In this document: positions 26,917 to 36,077 of the stretch, piece by piece | Layout: every line of letters starts with the position of its first letter | Numbering within the stretch: the stretch's first letter is position 1 | Origin: JACKBC01 sp041391125 | GTDB taxonomy: Bacteria > Chloroflexota > Anaerolineae > Caldilineales > Caldilineaceae | NCBI GenBank assembly: GCA_041391125.1 | Contig: JAWKON010000040.1 | Coordinates: 1-64,000, forward strand | Length of the DNA stretch: 64,000 bases | Direction of reading: 5' to 3' | The notes under the pieces: model-generated | The model's database searches: none | Told to the model about the DNA's origin: nothing | Seen by the model: only the letters and a program-made list of their open reading frames with translations | Program-made: the position numbers and the translations under genes

Positions 26917-27671
26917 TTATCGTGCAGGGCGCATACATCGCGTGGCGCGAGGTGCGCGCCATTGTAATTGGGCTGACCGGGCTGCTGCTGACTGGGCTGG
27001 GGCTGCGCAACCGTTGGTTAACCGCGCTGGCTGGGATCACGCTGCTCTGGGTGTTTTCATTTTTCCGCGACCCGGAGCGCACGCCGGACGCCCACGGCGA
27101 CAACCTGCTGCTGGCCCCGGCGGACGGGCGCATCCGCAAAATTGAGGTGGTGTACGAGCCCCACTTTCTGCACGCACAGGCCCGCCGCATCACCATCTTC
27201 CTCAGCATTTTCGACGTACACGTGCAGCGCAGCCCCTGCGCCGGTGAAGTAGCTGCGTTGCACTATCAGCCGGGCTCCTTCGCCCCCGCCTTCCTGCATT
27301 CCGCCGACGACAATGAATCCAATCTGGTAGGGCTGCACACTGGCCACGGTCCCATCGCGGTCACGCAGATGACCGGCATTTTGGCCCGCCGCATTGTGTG
27401 CTGGAAAAAAGTGGGCGATGCGCTGGCCAAGGGCGAACGCTTTGGCCTCATCAAATTTGGCAGCCGCGTCGATCTCTATCTGCCGCTGGATGCCGAAATC
27501 CTGGTGCAGCCGGGCCAGCAAGTTTATGGCGGGCAGACGGTGATCGGGGTGTGGGGCGTTAAAAAAAGCCACAAATTTTGCGTAGTGGTAGGGCATGAAT
27601 GGCAGCGGGACTACACCAGTTTGGAAACAAGTAGGGATCACACCGGTCGGTTTTCGAGCCTGGCAAGGTAA
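26913..27671 (+). CDS. psd: Phosphatidylserine decarboxylase proenzyme
   Basis: Psd of the short (PsdA-type) class. N-terminal membrane segments (IVIGLTGLLLTGLGL, ALAGITLLWVFSFF), FFRDPER, LAPADGRIRKIE, IFLSIFDVHVQRSP, and the self-cleavage/pyruvoyl site IKFGSRVDLYLP with Gly-Ser. It should end soon after TVIGVWG; the last 35 residues read into a gap repeat (GGTAGGGCATGAATGG), so a small frame change near 27560 is likely. Converts phosphatidylserine to phosphatidylethanolamine. Coupled to pssA by overlap. Confidence 0.9.
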   Translation: MIIVQGAYIAWREVRAIVIGLTGLLLTGLGLRNRWLTALAGITLLWVFSFFRDPERTPDAHGDNLLLAPADGRIRKIEVVYEPHFLHAQARRITIFLSIFDVHVQRSPCAGEVAALHYQPGSFAPAFLHSADDNESNLVGLHTGHGPIAVTQMTGILARRIVCWKKVGDALAKGERFGLIKFGSRVDLYLPLDAEILVQPGQQVYGGQTVIGVWGVKKSHKFCVVVGHEWQRDYTSLETSRDHTGRFSSLAR

Positions 27672-27740
27672 ATCAGCGCCACTCTTATTGCTCTGGACGA
27701 TTAATTGCGCCGCCGTCGTGCCCGAAATTGATTCATTGAC
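27580..27740. repeat. GTAGGGGCATGAnTGGC / GCCGCCGTCGTGCCC imperfect inverted repeat
   Basis: Arms GTAGGGCATGAATGGCAGCG and GCGCCGCCGTCGTGCCCG flank about 100 bases. A second copy lies at 28748-28825. The first runs through the annotated end of psd. Confidence 0.6.
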
Positions 27741-27750
27741 ACGATTTTTT

Positions 27751-28736
27751 ATGGTTGCTCTCAGACTATTTGGGATTATCGCCTTTGTAACGATAGCCGC
27801 CTTGCTCCCGGTGCAACTTTACGCGCAAACCAATGATGCCGCCACCATCTCTTTGGACGAATATGCCGCACGGCTGGCCGAGGCCGAACGCGAGTTGACG
27901 CAGGCGCTCGATGGCGATCTGGCCGCTTACGATGCGGCGCAGGCCGCGTTGGCCGCCGTGTCGGGCGTGCGGCTGGCCGATGCGGAAATTGTCTATCCTT
28001 CGCTCCTGATTGAGACGCGCGAGCAAATTCCCGAGGCTGACCTACCCCCTCACGCGGCAGCCGCGTTGGCGCGCGTCCAATTGGTGCGCCGCCAGCTTGC
28101 CGCGTCCGCCAGCGATGACAGCGCGGCCCGGCTGGCGCTGCTGCAACAAGTGCTGGCGCGGCCCGAATTTACGCAGCCGGAAAGCTTGAGCCAACGCTTT
28201 CAGCGCTGGATTGCCGAGTTTTGGGCGCGGCTCTTTCCCGCCATGGGCGGCCAAACAGCGCGGCATCACCCAAGTCGGTCCCCTCGTTTTCTGGAGCATC
28301 GTCATCATCGGCGGCGGCGCTGATTCTGCTGTTGAGCTATTGGCTGCAAAGGCTGCTGGGCGGGCTGGTGGGTGATGCCGAGGCGCGCCGCCGCGCTCGA
28401 TGGCGATGAAACGCCGCTCACCGCCAAGCCGCCCGCGAACAAGCCGCCCGGCTGGCCCAAGACGGCAGCTATCGCCAGGCCGTGCGCCAGCTCTATCTGT
28501 CGGCGCTGCTGACGCTGGATGAACGCAGCGTCATCCAATATGACCGCAGCTTGACCAATCGCGAGGTGCTGTCGCAAGTGCAGCGCCAAGCCCAGGTGGA
28601 AAGCCATCTGCATCCGGTGGTGGATACTTTTGACCGGGTCTGGTATGGCGAAAGCGAGCCGGATCGAGAGACGTTCGATCTGTACGAGCGGGAGATTGCG
28701 GAGTTGGCGGGGGTGAGTGAGGAAGCAGAAGAGTAG
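27751..28736 (+). CDS. DUF4129 domain membrane protein (two frameshifts)
   Basis: N-terminal signal sequence (FGIIAFVTIAALLPVQLYA), a helical extracytoplasmic part, one membrane segment (ALILLLSYWLQRLLGGLVG) and a C-terminal DUF4129 domain with YRQAVRQLYLSALLTLDERS, RSLTNREVL and FDRVWYGE. The joins are near 28250 and 28400. DUF4129 proteins accompany MoxR ATPases and transglutaminase-like proteins in envelope-related clusters, matching the genes that follow. Precise function unknown. Confidence 0.82.
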
Positions 28737-28840
28737 TCCTCTATCTGTAGGGGCATGATTGGCGGCGGGAAACAGGTGACGACAGGGCCTGAGACACTGT
28801 TCGCCGCCAGTCGTGCCCGCCTGCACTTGGGAGTGCAAAT

Positions 28841-30083
28841 GTGACGGAACGACGCGAGTGGGTCGTGATTGGACTGCTGTTTGCGGTGCTGGCGGCAGCT
28901 TCGATCTTTTTTCAACAGGGTGCGCAGGCGCCACCGTATGACCCGGATTCGGCGGCGCCGAGCGGGCTGTTGGCGCTGCGTCTGTGGCTGAGGAGATGGG
29001 GCATCCGCTGCGCGTCGTGCGCACCAATCTGTGGGACACGTCGCCGGCCACGCCCGATCCCGCCGGGATGGTGCACTGGATGCGGCGGCGATTGATCTGC
29101 TCTTTGTCTTTCCCAACGCTGCCCCCTACACCGAGGATGAAGCGCAGCCACTCCAGCGCTGGGTGAGCGAGGGCGGCACGCTAGTGCTCGTTGGACCCGA
29201 TGCGCTGGATAAGGCGCTGATCGACGCGTTTGGCGTTTTTCAGAACAGCGAAATCGGTTTTGCCAGCCGCGACTATCAGCAACAGCCGTTGTTGCCCGCT
29301 GCACCGGCGGTAGTTGCACAGCCCGGACTGCGCGGCTTTTTGAATCTGCAGGATGCGCCGAACGCGGCGCCCGTTTTGGCCAGCAGCTCCGCCCGCGCGC
29401 GGCCCACAGATGAGAACGCTCCATCGCTGGAAGCGCTCGTTGCGCAAGACGTGACGGCGGCGGTGCAGCAGGTGGGCGACGGCGTGGTCTGCACTTGAGC
29501 ACCCATCACGATCTGACCAATGGCATGTTGCAAAATGAAGACGCCGCCTATCTGATCCCCGCCATTCTGCGCACGGTGGCGCCGGGTGGTGCGGCGGCCA
29601 TCGATGCCTATCATCTTTTTGCATTGGGCGTGCAAAATCAGCGCGGCGAAATCAATTCGGTGCGCGACTGGTTTTTTCGCCCATTTGGGGCAGGCCACGC
29701 TTTTTTTGATGGGGCTGCTGCTACTCTATCTGCTTTTGCAGGGCTGGCGTCTGGGACCGCCGCTGCCGGTCCAAAGCGCGCAACGGCGGCGTGAAGCGGC
29801 TGAATATGTGGAAGCCATGGCCGGTTTGCAGCGCCGGAAGCGTCAACAGGCAGCGGTGGCCAGCCATTTTAAGCAGCGGCTCAAAGTGCGCCTGGGCCGC
29901 ACGCATCAACTGCGCACCGACCTGCCGGATGCCGATTTTGTGGCGCAATTGCGCAGCGCTAACCGCCTGTTGAGCGATGAGCAGATCAACGCCGTGGCGC
30001 GCCTGTTCCAGACGCTGGAGAGCAATCCCAGCGAAAATCAGTTGATTGAGGCCGTGCGCGAGATGGATGAGATTGTCTCTTGA
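28841..30083 (+). pseudogene. DUF4350 domain membrane protein (several frameshifts)
   Basis: Reads MTERREWVVIGLLFAVLAAA (membrane anchor), then PYDPDSAAPSGLLALRLWL, LFVFPNAAPYTEDEAQPLQR, WVSEGGTLVLVGPDA and DLTNGMLQNEDAAYLIPAIL, a second membrane helix ATLFLMGLLLLYLLLQGW and a cytoplasmic tail of about 110 residues. This is the DUF4350 layout (a GATase-like extracytoplasmic domain between two helices). Frame changes near 28990, 29075, 29495 and 29685. It lies between DUF4129 and MoxR genes, as in many bacteria. Confidence 0.8.
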
Positions 30084-30094
30084 TGGGACCCAGG

Positions 30095-30205
30095 CGCAAT
30101 TATAAATGGTAAATTGTGAACGGTGAATGGTAAACGAGGCCGGCTACGCGCGCCCCCTTCATTCACCATTCACAATTTACCGTTCACCATTTACAATTTT
30201 CTGCC
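30095..30205. repeat. Inverted repeat of ATGGTAAATTGTGAACGGTG words
   Basis: Left arm AATGGTAAATTGTGAACGGT and mirrored TTCACCATTCACAATTTACC in the gap before moxR. Same design as 1175-1425 and 12800-12906. Confidence 0.75.
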
Positions 30206-30233
30206 GGTTTTCAACCCAGCAACGAGGATTTCC

Positions 30234-31181
30234 GTGTCATTATCCACCTTATACCAACAGATCAAAACCGAAGCCGCCAAGGTCATTGTCGGCCAGGATG
30301 AGGTCTTCGCGCAGATCGTCATTGCCTTCTTCAGCGGCGGCCACGTGCTGCTGGAGGGGGTGCCGGGGACGGCCAAAACGCTGATGGCGAAGACGCTGGC
30401 CCAGCTCATCGACGCCCGCTTTGGCCGCATCCAGTTTACCGCGGATCTGATGCCCAGCGACGTAATTGGCACCCAGGTTTTTGACATCAACCGCGGCCAG
30501 TTTTACCTGAAGCAGGGCCCCATCTTTACCAACATTGCCCTGGCCGATGAGATCAACCGGGCGCCGGCCAAAACCCAATCCGCCCTACTGGAGGCCATGG
30601 CAGAGCGGCAGGTGACCATCGACGGCGAGCGCCATACCTTGAGCGAGCCTTTTATGGTGCTGGCCACCCAGAACCCCATCGAATATGAAGGCACTTATCC
30701 GCTGCCCGAAGCGCAGTTGGACCGCTTTATGTTCAAGGTGCTGGTCAACTATCCGCCGCCGGAGGTGGAGGAAGAGGTGCTGCTGCGCTATCATCACGGC
30801 TTTGATGCGCACCACCTTGAGGCCACCGGCGTCAGCGCAGTCATCAAGCCCGCCGAACTGGCGGTCCTCCACGACGAAATCCGCCGCGTCACGGTGGAGC
30901 CGGGCATCCTGCGCTACATTACGCAGATCGCCAACGCCAGCCGCGCCAGCCGCGATCTGATCCTGGGCGGCAGCCCGCGCGCCAGCATTACGCTGCTGCT
31001 CACGGCCAAAACCGCGGCAGCCCTGGCCGGGCGTGACTACGTGACGCCCGATGATGTAAAATATGTGGCGCCCCCCACCTATCGCCACCGCATCATCCTG
31101 CGCCCCGAAGCTGAGATTGAAGGGCTGGATGCTGATGCCGCGGTGCGTCGTTTTCTTAACAGCGTGGATGTGCCGAGGTAG
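30234..31181 (+). CDS. MoxR-family AAA ATPase
   Basis: 315-residue MoxR ATPase. Walker A LLEGVPGTAKT, Walker B NIALADEINRAP, sensor 1 VLATQNPIEYEGTYPLPEAQ, and the C-terminal lid with GGSPRASITLLLTAKTAAAL. GTG 30234 is chosen because the open frame upstream only translates the palindrome; GAGG lies just before it. MoxR proteins act as chaperones for vWA-domain proteins. The usual DUF58/vWA partner does not follow; the next gene is an arginase-family protein. Confidence 0.92.
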   Translation: MSLSTLYQQIKTEAAKVIVGQDEVFAQIVIAFFSGGHVLLEGVPGTAKTLMAKTLAQLIDARFGRIQFTADLMPSDVIGTQVFDINRGQFYLKQGPIFTNIALADEINRAPAKTQSALLEAMAERQVTIDGERHTLSEPFMVLATQNPIEYEGTYPLPEAQLDRFMFKVLVNYPPPEVEEEVLLRYHHGFDAHHLEATGVSAVIKPAELAVLHDEIRRVTVEPGILRYITQIANASRASRDLILGGSPRASITLLLTAKTAAALAGRDYVTPDDVKYVAPPTYRHRIILRPEAEIEGLDADAAVRRFLNSVDVPR

Positions 31182-31186
31182 AATTG

Positions 31187-31412
31187 GATCAACAGATTAC
31201 ACAGATTACGCAGATTTTTTATCGCAGCAAGAGTAGGGCACACATGCTGTGTGACAAGCATGGTTACTACCAGAATACCCAAAGATGTCACTCTACAAGA
31301 GTGACCTACGAATGCGCTGTCACAGTAGGTCACACATGCTGTGTGACAAGCCTGGTCGACGGAGCCGCCTGAATACCTAACCATGTCACTCTTGCAGAGT
31401 GACCTACATTTA
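31187..31412. repeat. Mixed repeats: half GATCAACAG element and several GTCACTC/GTCACAC palindromes
   Basis: A half element GATCAACAGATTACACAGAT (31187-31220) is followed by GGCACACATGCTGTGTGAC, TGTCACTCTACAAGAGTGAC, GTCACACATGCTGTGTGAC and GTCACTCTTGCAGAGTGAC. These are four copies of the short palindrome family seen at 3940 and 23023. Confidence 0.8.
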
Positions 31413-31422
31413 GGAATCCAAC

Positions 31423-32328
31423 ATGACAACCACCCAATCCTCCAAACCCCTCGCATCCCTCCAAGTCATCGGCGTGCGCTACCGGGGCAGCAACCTGGCC
31501 CAGCGCGATGAACGTTCGCTGGATGCCTACGCCGCGGCCAATGCGTACGCCGCCGCGGATATTCCATTCGACATAGCGGAGCCGCGCTTCCCCGAAGCCC
31601 AGCGGCAAAGCGAACCCACCGACAACCTGGGGATTCTCGGCGGCCTGATCGCCGATGCCGTGGCGGAGGCGCGTCGTCAAAATAAGGCCGTACTCATGAG
31701 CGGCGGCGACTGTTCGCACATAACCGGCGTGGTCGGCGGCTTGCAGGATGCGCATGGCGCTGACGCCCGCATTGGGCTGCTCTGGTTCGATGCGCATGGT
31801 GATTTCAACACGCCCAAGACCACCCTTTCCGGCATGTTGGGCGGCATGCCGGTGGCGGTGGCGGCCGGGCTGGCCTATCCGCGCTGGCGCGAAGGTTCGC
31901 ACATTGCGGCGCCGCTGCCCACCGACCGCATTGTCATGGTCGACGTGCGCAACCTGGACGCACCTGAAGAGCAGCTCATCCGCGCCACCGATGTGGTGAT
32001 CGCCGCGCCCGCCGCCGGCTTCCCCGGGGATGATCTAGCGCAGGCCGTCACCGAGTTGGCCGCCCGCACGGACTATATCTATCTGCACATTGACTCGGAC
32101 ATTCTGGATGAATCATACGTCCCCAACCACGGCACCCGCGAACCCAATGGCCCCAACATGGAGCAGGTGCTGGCCGCCGTCGACACGGTCATGGCCACCG
32201 GCAAAGTGGCCGCCCTGGCCGTCGTCTCGGTCTACGGCGAAGGCGAAGGCAGTCAATGCAGCGTCCAATCCGGCATCGAGCTGATCCGCGGCGGGCTGTC
32301 GCGCTGGCAGCGGCACGGAATGGCGTAG
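31423..32328 (+). CDS. Arginase/agmatinase/formimidoylglutamase family protein
   Basis: 301-residue ureohydrolase-fold protein. Metal motifs are SGGDCSH (usual GGDHS, here Cys for the first His), FDAHGDFNTP, and HIDSDILDESYVPNHG. Both central Asp clusters are kept, so it can bind a dinuclear metal site, although the His-to-Cys change may alter metal or substrate preference. Members hydrolyse arginine, agmatine, formimidoylglutamate or related guanidines. Stand-alone gene between repeats; substrate not assignable. Confidence 0.85.
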   Translation: MTTTQSSKPLASLQVIGVRYRGSNLAQRDERSLDAYAAANAYAAADIPFDIAEPRFPEAQRQSEPTDNLGILGGLIADAVAEARRQNKAVLMSGGDCSHITGVVGGLQDAHGADARIGLLWFDAHGDFNTPKTTLSGMLGGMPVAVAAGLAYPRWREGSHIAAPLPTDRIVMVDVRNLDAPEEQLIRATDVVIAAPAAGFPGDDLAQAVTELAARTDYIYLHIDSDILDESYVPNHGTREPNGPNMEQVLAAVDTVMATGKVAALAVVSVYGEGEGSQCSVQSGIELIRGGLSRWQRHGMA

Positions 32329-32485
32329 GGGGAAGATGACAAGGTGAAAGGGTGACAAGGTGAAGGGGAGCCTTTCATGCCACCAACGCCCTTACACCAG
32401 CAAAGCCGCAAGTCACCCCATCAGATTCTCAACCAGTACACGCAACACACAACTCGCAACCCGCCACTCGCACCCAGGACACACC

Positions 32486-33212
32486 ATGTCAACCACCCGC
32501 ATCAACCTCTGGTCCGGCCCGCGCAATGTTTCGACGGCGCTCATGTATTCGTTTGCCCAGCGTAGCGATACGCAGGTGGTGGATGAGCCACTCTACGCCC
32601 ACTACTTGACCGTGTCCGACGCTGATGAATATCACCCCGGCGCGGCGGAGGTGATTGCCACCCAGGACAACGACGGCGCCCGCGTGGTGCGCGAGTTGAT
32701 TCTGGGGCCGTGCGCCACGCCGGTCATCTTTTTCAAGCAGATGACCCACCACCTGGTGCAGATCGACCGCGGCTTTATGCGGCAGACGATCAACGTGCTG
32801 CTGACGCGGGCGCCAGCGCCCATGATCCTCTCGTTCAGCAAAAATATCGAAACACCCACCATGCGCGACATTGGTTACGCCATGCAGGCCGAGCTGTACC
32901 GGCAGCTCTGTGATATGGGCCAAGAGCCGCCCGTGCTCGACTCCAGCAGATCCTGCTCAATCCGCGTGGCGTGCTGCGCGAACTGTGCGCCCGCATCGGC
33001 ATCCCCTTTGACGAAGCCATGCTAAGCTGGGCACCCGGCCCGCGCCCCGAAGACGGCAGTTGGGCCAAGTATTGGTACGCCAACGTCCACAAATCCAGCG
33101 GCTTTGCCCCCTACGTGGAAAAGGATGAACCGTTCCCTGAACGGTTGCGCCGCTGCTGGAAGAGAGTTTGCCCTATTATGAGATGTTGGAAAAAGTAGCA
33201 ATCAAGGCGTGA
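32486..33212 (+). CDS. Sulfotransferase-like P-loop protein (two frameshifts)
   Basis: About 240 residues. INLWSGPRNVSTALMYSFAQ near the N-terminus is the phosphosulfate-binding P-loop of the sulfotransferase-like family often misnamed branched-chain aminotransferase. VVDEPLYAHYL, VIFFKQMTHHL and FSFSKNIETPT-type segments follow, and the C-terminal part has ARIGIPFDEAMLSWAPGPRP with DGSWAKYWYANVHKSSGF. Frames change near 32945 and 33155. ATG 32486 is chosen because the upstream open frame is repeat-derived. Substrate unknown. Confidence 0.78.
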
Positions 33213-33300
33213 GCCTCTCCTCTCCCTGACCCCTCCTCTCCAAAATTGGAGAGGAGGGGGAAAGATGTGCGGAGAACCCCAAGGGGGAGGAAGGGCCTCA
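33213..33300. repeat. CCCCTCCTCTCC ... GGAGAGGAGGGGG palindrome
   Basis: CTCCTCTCCAAAATTGGAGAGGAG hairpin followed by AAAGATGTGCGGAGAACCCC and AAGGGGGAGGA. A close relative lies at 53443-53530. It could terminate the preceding gene. Confidence 0.7.
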
Positions 33301-33301
33301 C

Positions 33302-33417
33302 GGCCATCAAGTTAAGGGGCATGGCGACCGCTGCAACTGCAACGCACGGCGGATAATGTCTGCGAAAGTTTGTAACTCTTGGCCGCCGTGCATCGCAGTC
33401 TCCGCTAACTTAATGGC
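33302..33417. repeat. GCACGGC palindrome with outer GCCATCAAGTTAAG / CTAACTTAATGGC ends
   Basis: Complete-looking copy of the family at 7653 and 17075. Inner arms CTGCAACGCACGGC and GCCGTGCATCGCAG are framed by outer near-complementary ends, as expected for a small mobile element. Confidence 0.75.
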
Positions 33418-33488
33418 AGTGAGGAAGGGCGTCCGGCGCGTATGCGTAAATCGGAAATCTAAAATCGTAAATCAAAAGGGGAAGCAAC

Positions 33489-34584
33489 ATGAAAATGAAA
33501 GCCGCCGTGCTCCATTCAGCGCCCGGCAAGCTGACCATCGAAGAGGTAGAAATCGCCGAACCGGGGCCGGGCGAGGTGCGGGTCAAAATTGCGGCCAGCG
33601 GATTATGCCACACCGATTGGGAGACCATGCACGGCTATCAGCCGCAGCGCCTGCCCGCCATTATTGGTCACGAGGGCGCCGGCGTGGTGGATGCCATCGG
33701 GCCGGGCGTGACGCAGGTCAAGGTGGGCGATCACGTGGTCTGCTCGTGGAACCCCAACTGTGGCCACTGTTTTTATTGCGATCACGGGCAGCCCATTTTG
33801 TGCGAAAAGGCCGCCGCCGCCAATCGCAACGGCGTACTCTTTGACGGCAGCTCGCGCATGTCATTCAACGGTGATCCGGTCTACTATTACAGCCTGGTCT
33901 CATCCCACGCCGAATATAACATTGTACCCGAGCAGGCCGCCGTCCCCGTGCGCAAAGACTTCCCACTGGACCGGGCCGCGCTGCTGGGCTGCGCCGTCAT
34001 GACCGGCTACGGCGGCGCCGTCCACGCTGCCCGCATCAAGCCCGACACTAGCGTCGTCGTGATCGGCTGCGGTGCGGTGGGTCTTAGCGCCATCCAAGGC
34101 GCGCGGCTGTGCGGGGCGTCCACCATTGTGGGCGTGGACATTACGCCGCTCAAGCTGGATTGGGCAAAAAAGATGGGCGCCACCCACGTGGTCAACGCCA
34201 CCCAGGAGGATCCGGTGGCCGTGGTGCGCAAGCTGACGCAGGGCCGCGGCGCGGACACCGCCATTGAGGCCGCCGGTCAAAACATTACGCTGCGTCAGAC
34301 GCTAGAAGCATCCCGCCCCGGCGCCCGCGTGGTGATTTTGGGCAAGACACCCTTTGGCCAGGAGGTTTCGTTCCCATTCAATCTGATGATGGGCGAAACG
34401 CGAGATTGTGCGCACCTCCTATGGCAGCAGCCGCCCGCGTAGACTTCCCGCGGCTGGCCAATCTCTACGCCGGGCAAGCTCTATCTCGACGAGATGATGA
34501 CCATGAAGCTGCCGCTGGCATCGATCAACGATGGTTTTGGCCGCGCTGGAACAGGGGAAACGGTGGCCCGCTGTGATATTTTAG
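33489..34584 (+). CDS. Zinc-dependent class III-type alcohol dehydrogenase (C-terminal frameshifts)
   Basis: Medium-chain dehydrogenase. SGLCHTDWETMHG (catalytic Zn Cys), GHEGAGVVDAIGPGV (Zn His and Glu), four structural-Zn cysteines in CGHCFYCDHGQPILC, GCAVMTGYGGAVHAA, and the NAD site VVVIGCGAVGLSAIQGA. After residue 315 the frame changes near 34425, continuing as TSYGSSRPRVDFPRLANLY then LYLDEMMTMKLPLASIND. A further change near 34535 leads to a TAG at 34582. Probably oxidises a primary alcohol or thiol adduct. The N-terminal catalytic part is intact. Confidence 0.87.
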
Positions 34585-34663
34585 AGGGAAGGGGCTGGGG
34601 ATTAGGGATTGGGTTCGTGCGTCGTGATCTGATCACTGACTACTCCCCAAAACAAGGAAGACA

Positions 34664-35817
34664 ATGGCAAAAGTATACGTAGTTGGCACCGGCGACACCA
34701 AAGGCGCGGAGCTGCGCTACGTGCGCGATTTGATTGCGGCGCAGGGCGTGGCAACGGCGCTGGTGGATGTGGGCATTCGCATGCGGTGACGGCGCGGATG
34801 TGACGCCGCAACAGGTGGCCGCGCATCACCGCAAGGAAAGCGGGTGCGGTCTTTGGCGATGATCAGGGGGCGGCGGTAACGGCGATGGCGCTGGCGCTGG
34901 TGCGCTTTGTGCAGAGCCGCGACGACGTGGACGGCATTATCGGGCTGGGCGGCTCGGGCGGCACGGCATTGGTGACGCCCGCCATGCAGGCGCTGCCGGT
35001 GGGCGTGCCCAAGGTGATGGTTTCTACCGTGGCATCGGGCAACGTGGCGCCCTACGTGGGTCCCAGCGACATCTGCATGATCTACTCGGTGACCGACGTG
35101 GCCGGGCTCAACCGGATTCGCGCCAGGTGTTGGGCAATGCCGCGCACGCGGCGGGCATGGCGACCCATCGTATTCCGGCTTCCAGCGCGGATAAACCGGC
35201 GCTGGGGCTGACCATGTTTGGGGTCACCACGCCGTGCGTGCAGCAAATTGTGGGCGCTCTGGAGAATGACTACGACTGCCTGGTTTTCCACGCCACCGGC
35301 ACCGGCGGCCAATCCATGGAAAAGCTGGTCAGTTCAGGCTGGTCTCCGGCGTCATCGTGACCACCACCGAGGTGTGCGACCTGCTCTTTGGCGGCGTTTT
35401 CAGCGCCGGGGCGGACCATCATCCGCGCAGACGCCCTATGTGGGTTCGTGCGGCGCGCTGGATATGGTCAACTTTGGCGCATTGGAGACGGTGCGGAACG
35501 TTACAAAAGATCAAGCTTGTATGTCCACAATGCGCAGAGTGACGCTGATGCGCACCACGGCGGACGAAAACCGGCAAATGGGCGAGTGGATCGGCGTAAG
35601 CTCAACCAGTGTGAGGCCGGTGCGTTTTCTGCTGCCGGAAGGCGGCGTCGCGTCGGCGCGCCGGGAGCGGCCTTCCCGATCCGGAGGCCGATGCGGCGCT
35701 CTTTGCGGCGCTGGAGAAAACGGTTGTGCACGGACGGCCGACGGCTGATCCGGCTGCCACACAATGTAGATGCCCCAGGAGGCGCTGGTGGCGAATTTCC
35801 GGGGAATAACGAAATAA
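34664..35817 (+). pseudogene. Tm-1-like ATP-binding domain protein (UPF0261), many frameshifts
   Basis: MAKVYVVGTGDTKGAELRYV starts a UPF0261/Tm-1-like protein. The order continues with GAVFGDDQGAAVTAMALALV, IIGLGGSGGTALVTPAMQAL, VSTVASGNVAPYVGPSDICM, MFGVTTPCVQQIVGALENDY, FHATGTGGQSMEKLV and GSCGALDMVNFGALETV, to DPEADAALFAALEKTV at the end. At least six frame changes occur, so the product is broken as read. The N-terminal half of tomato Tm-1 belongs to this family. Its usual TIM-barrel partner lies directly downstream. Confidence 0.8.
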
Positions 35818-35824
35818 CTGTATT

Positions 35825-36060
35825 GGAAAACCACAGGTCCCGATTGCAGATTTTCCCGGGCAATCTGTGTAGCAATCTGCGAAATCTGTGGTGATTCTTT
35901 GGGATCTCATGTGGTTGACCCGCTTTGGTTTCGATACGGCCTCAAACTGCCGGGGCCTACTCAGCCGCCGCTGACTCTTGTCAACTACGTCAGATCCTGT
36001 TGAACCCATTTTTAATTGAAAATATGAAATTGAAAATAAAAAAATTAACAACGAGCTATT
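35825..36060. repeat. Degenerate CACAGATTTGC and GTATCGAAACC palindromes
   Basis: ACCACAGGTCCCGATTGCAG ... AATCTGCGAAATCTGTGGT (35829-35893) resembles the GATCAACAG family in design. Next is GGGATCTCATGTGG with GGTTTCGATACGGCC and CTACTCAGCCGCCG. No gene. Confidence 0.6.
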
Positions 36061-36077
36061 AGACGAAAGGGGAACGC

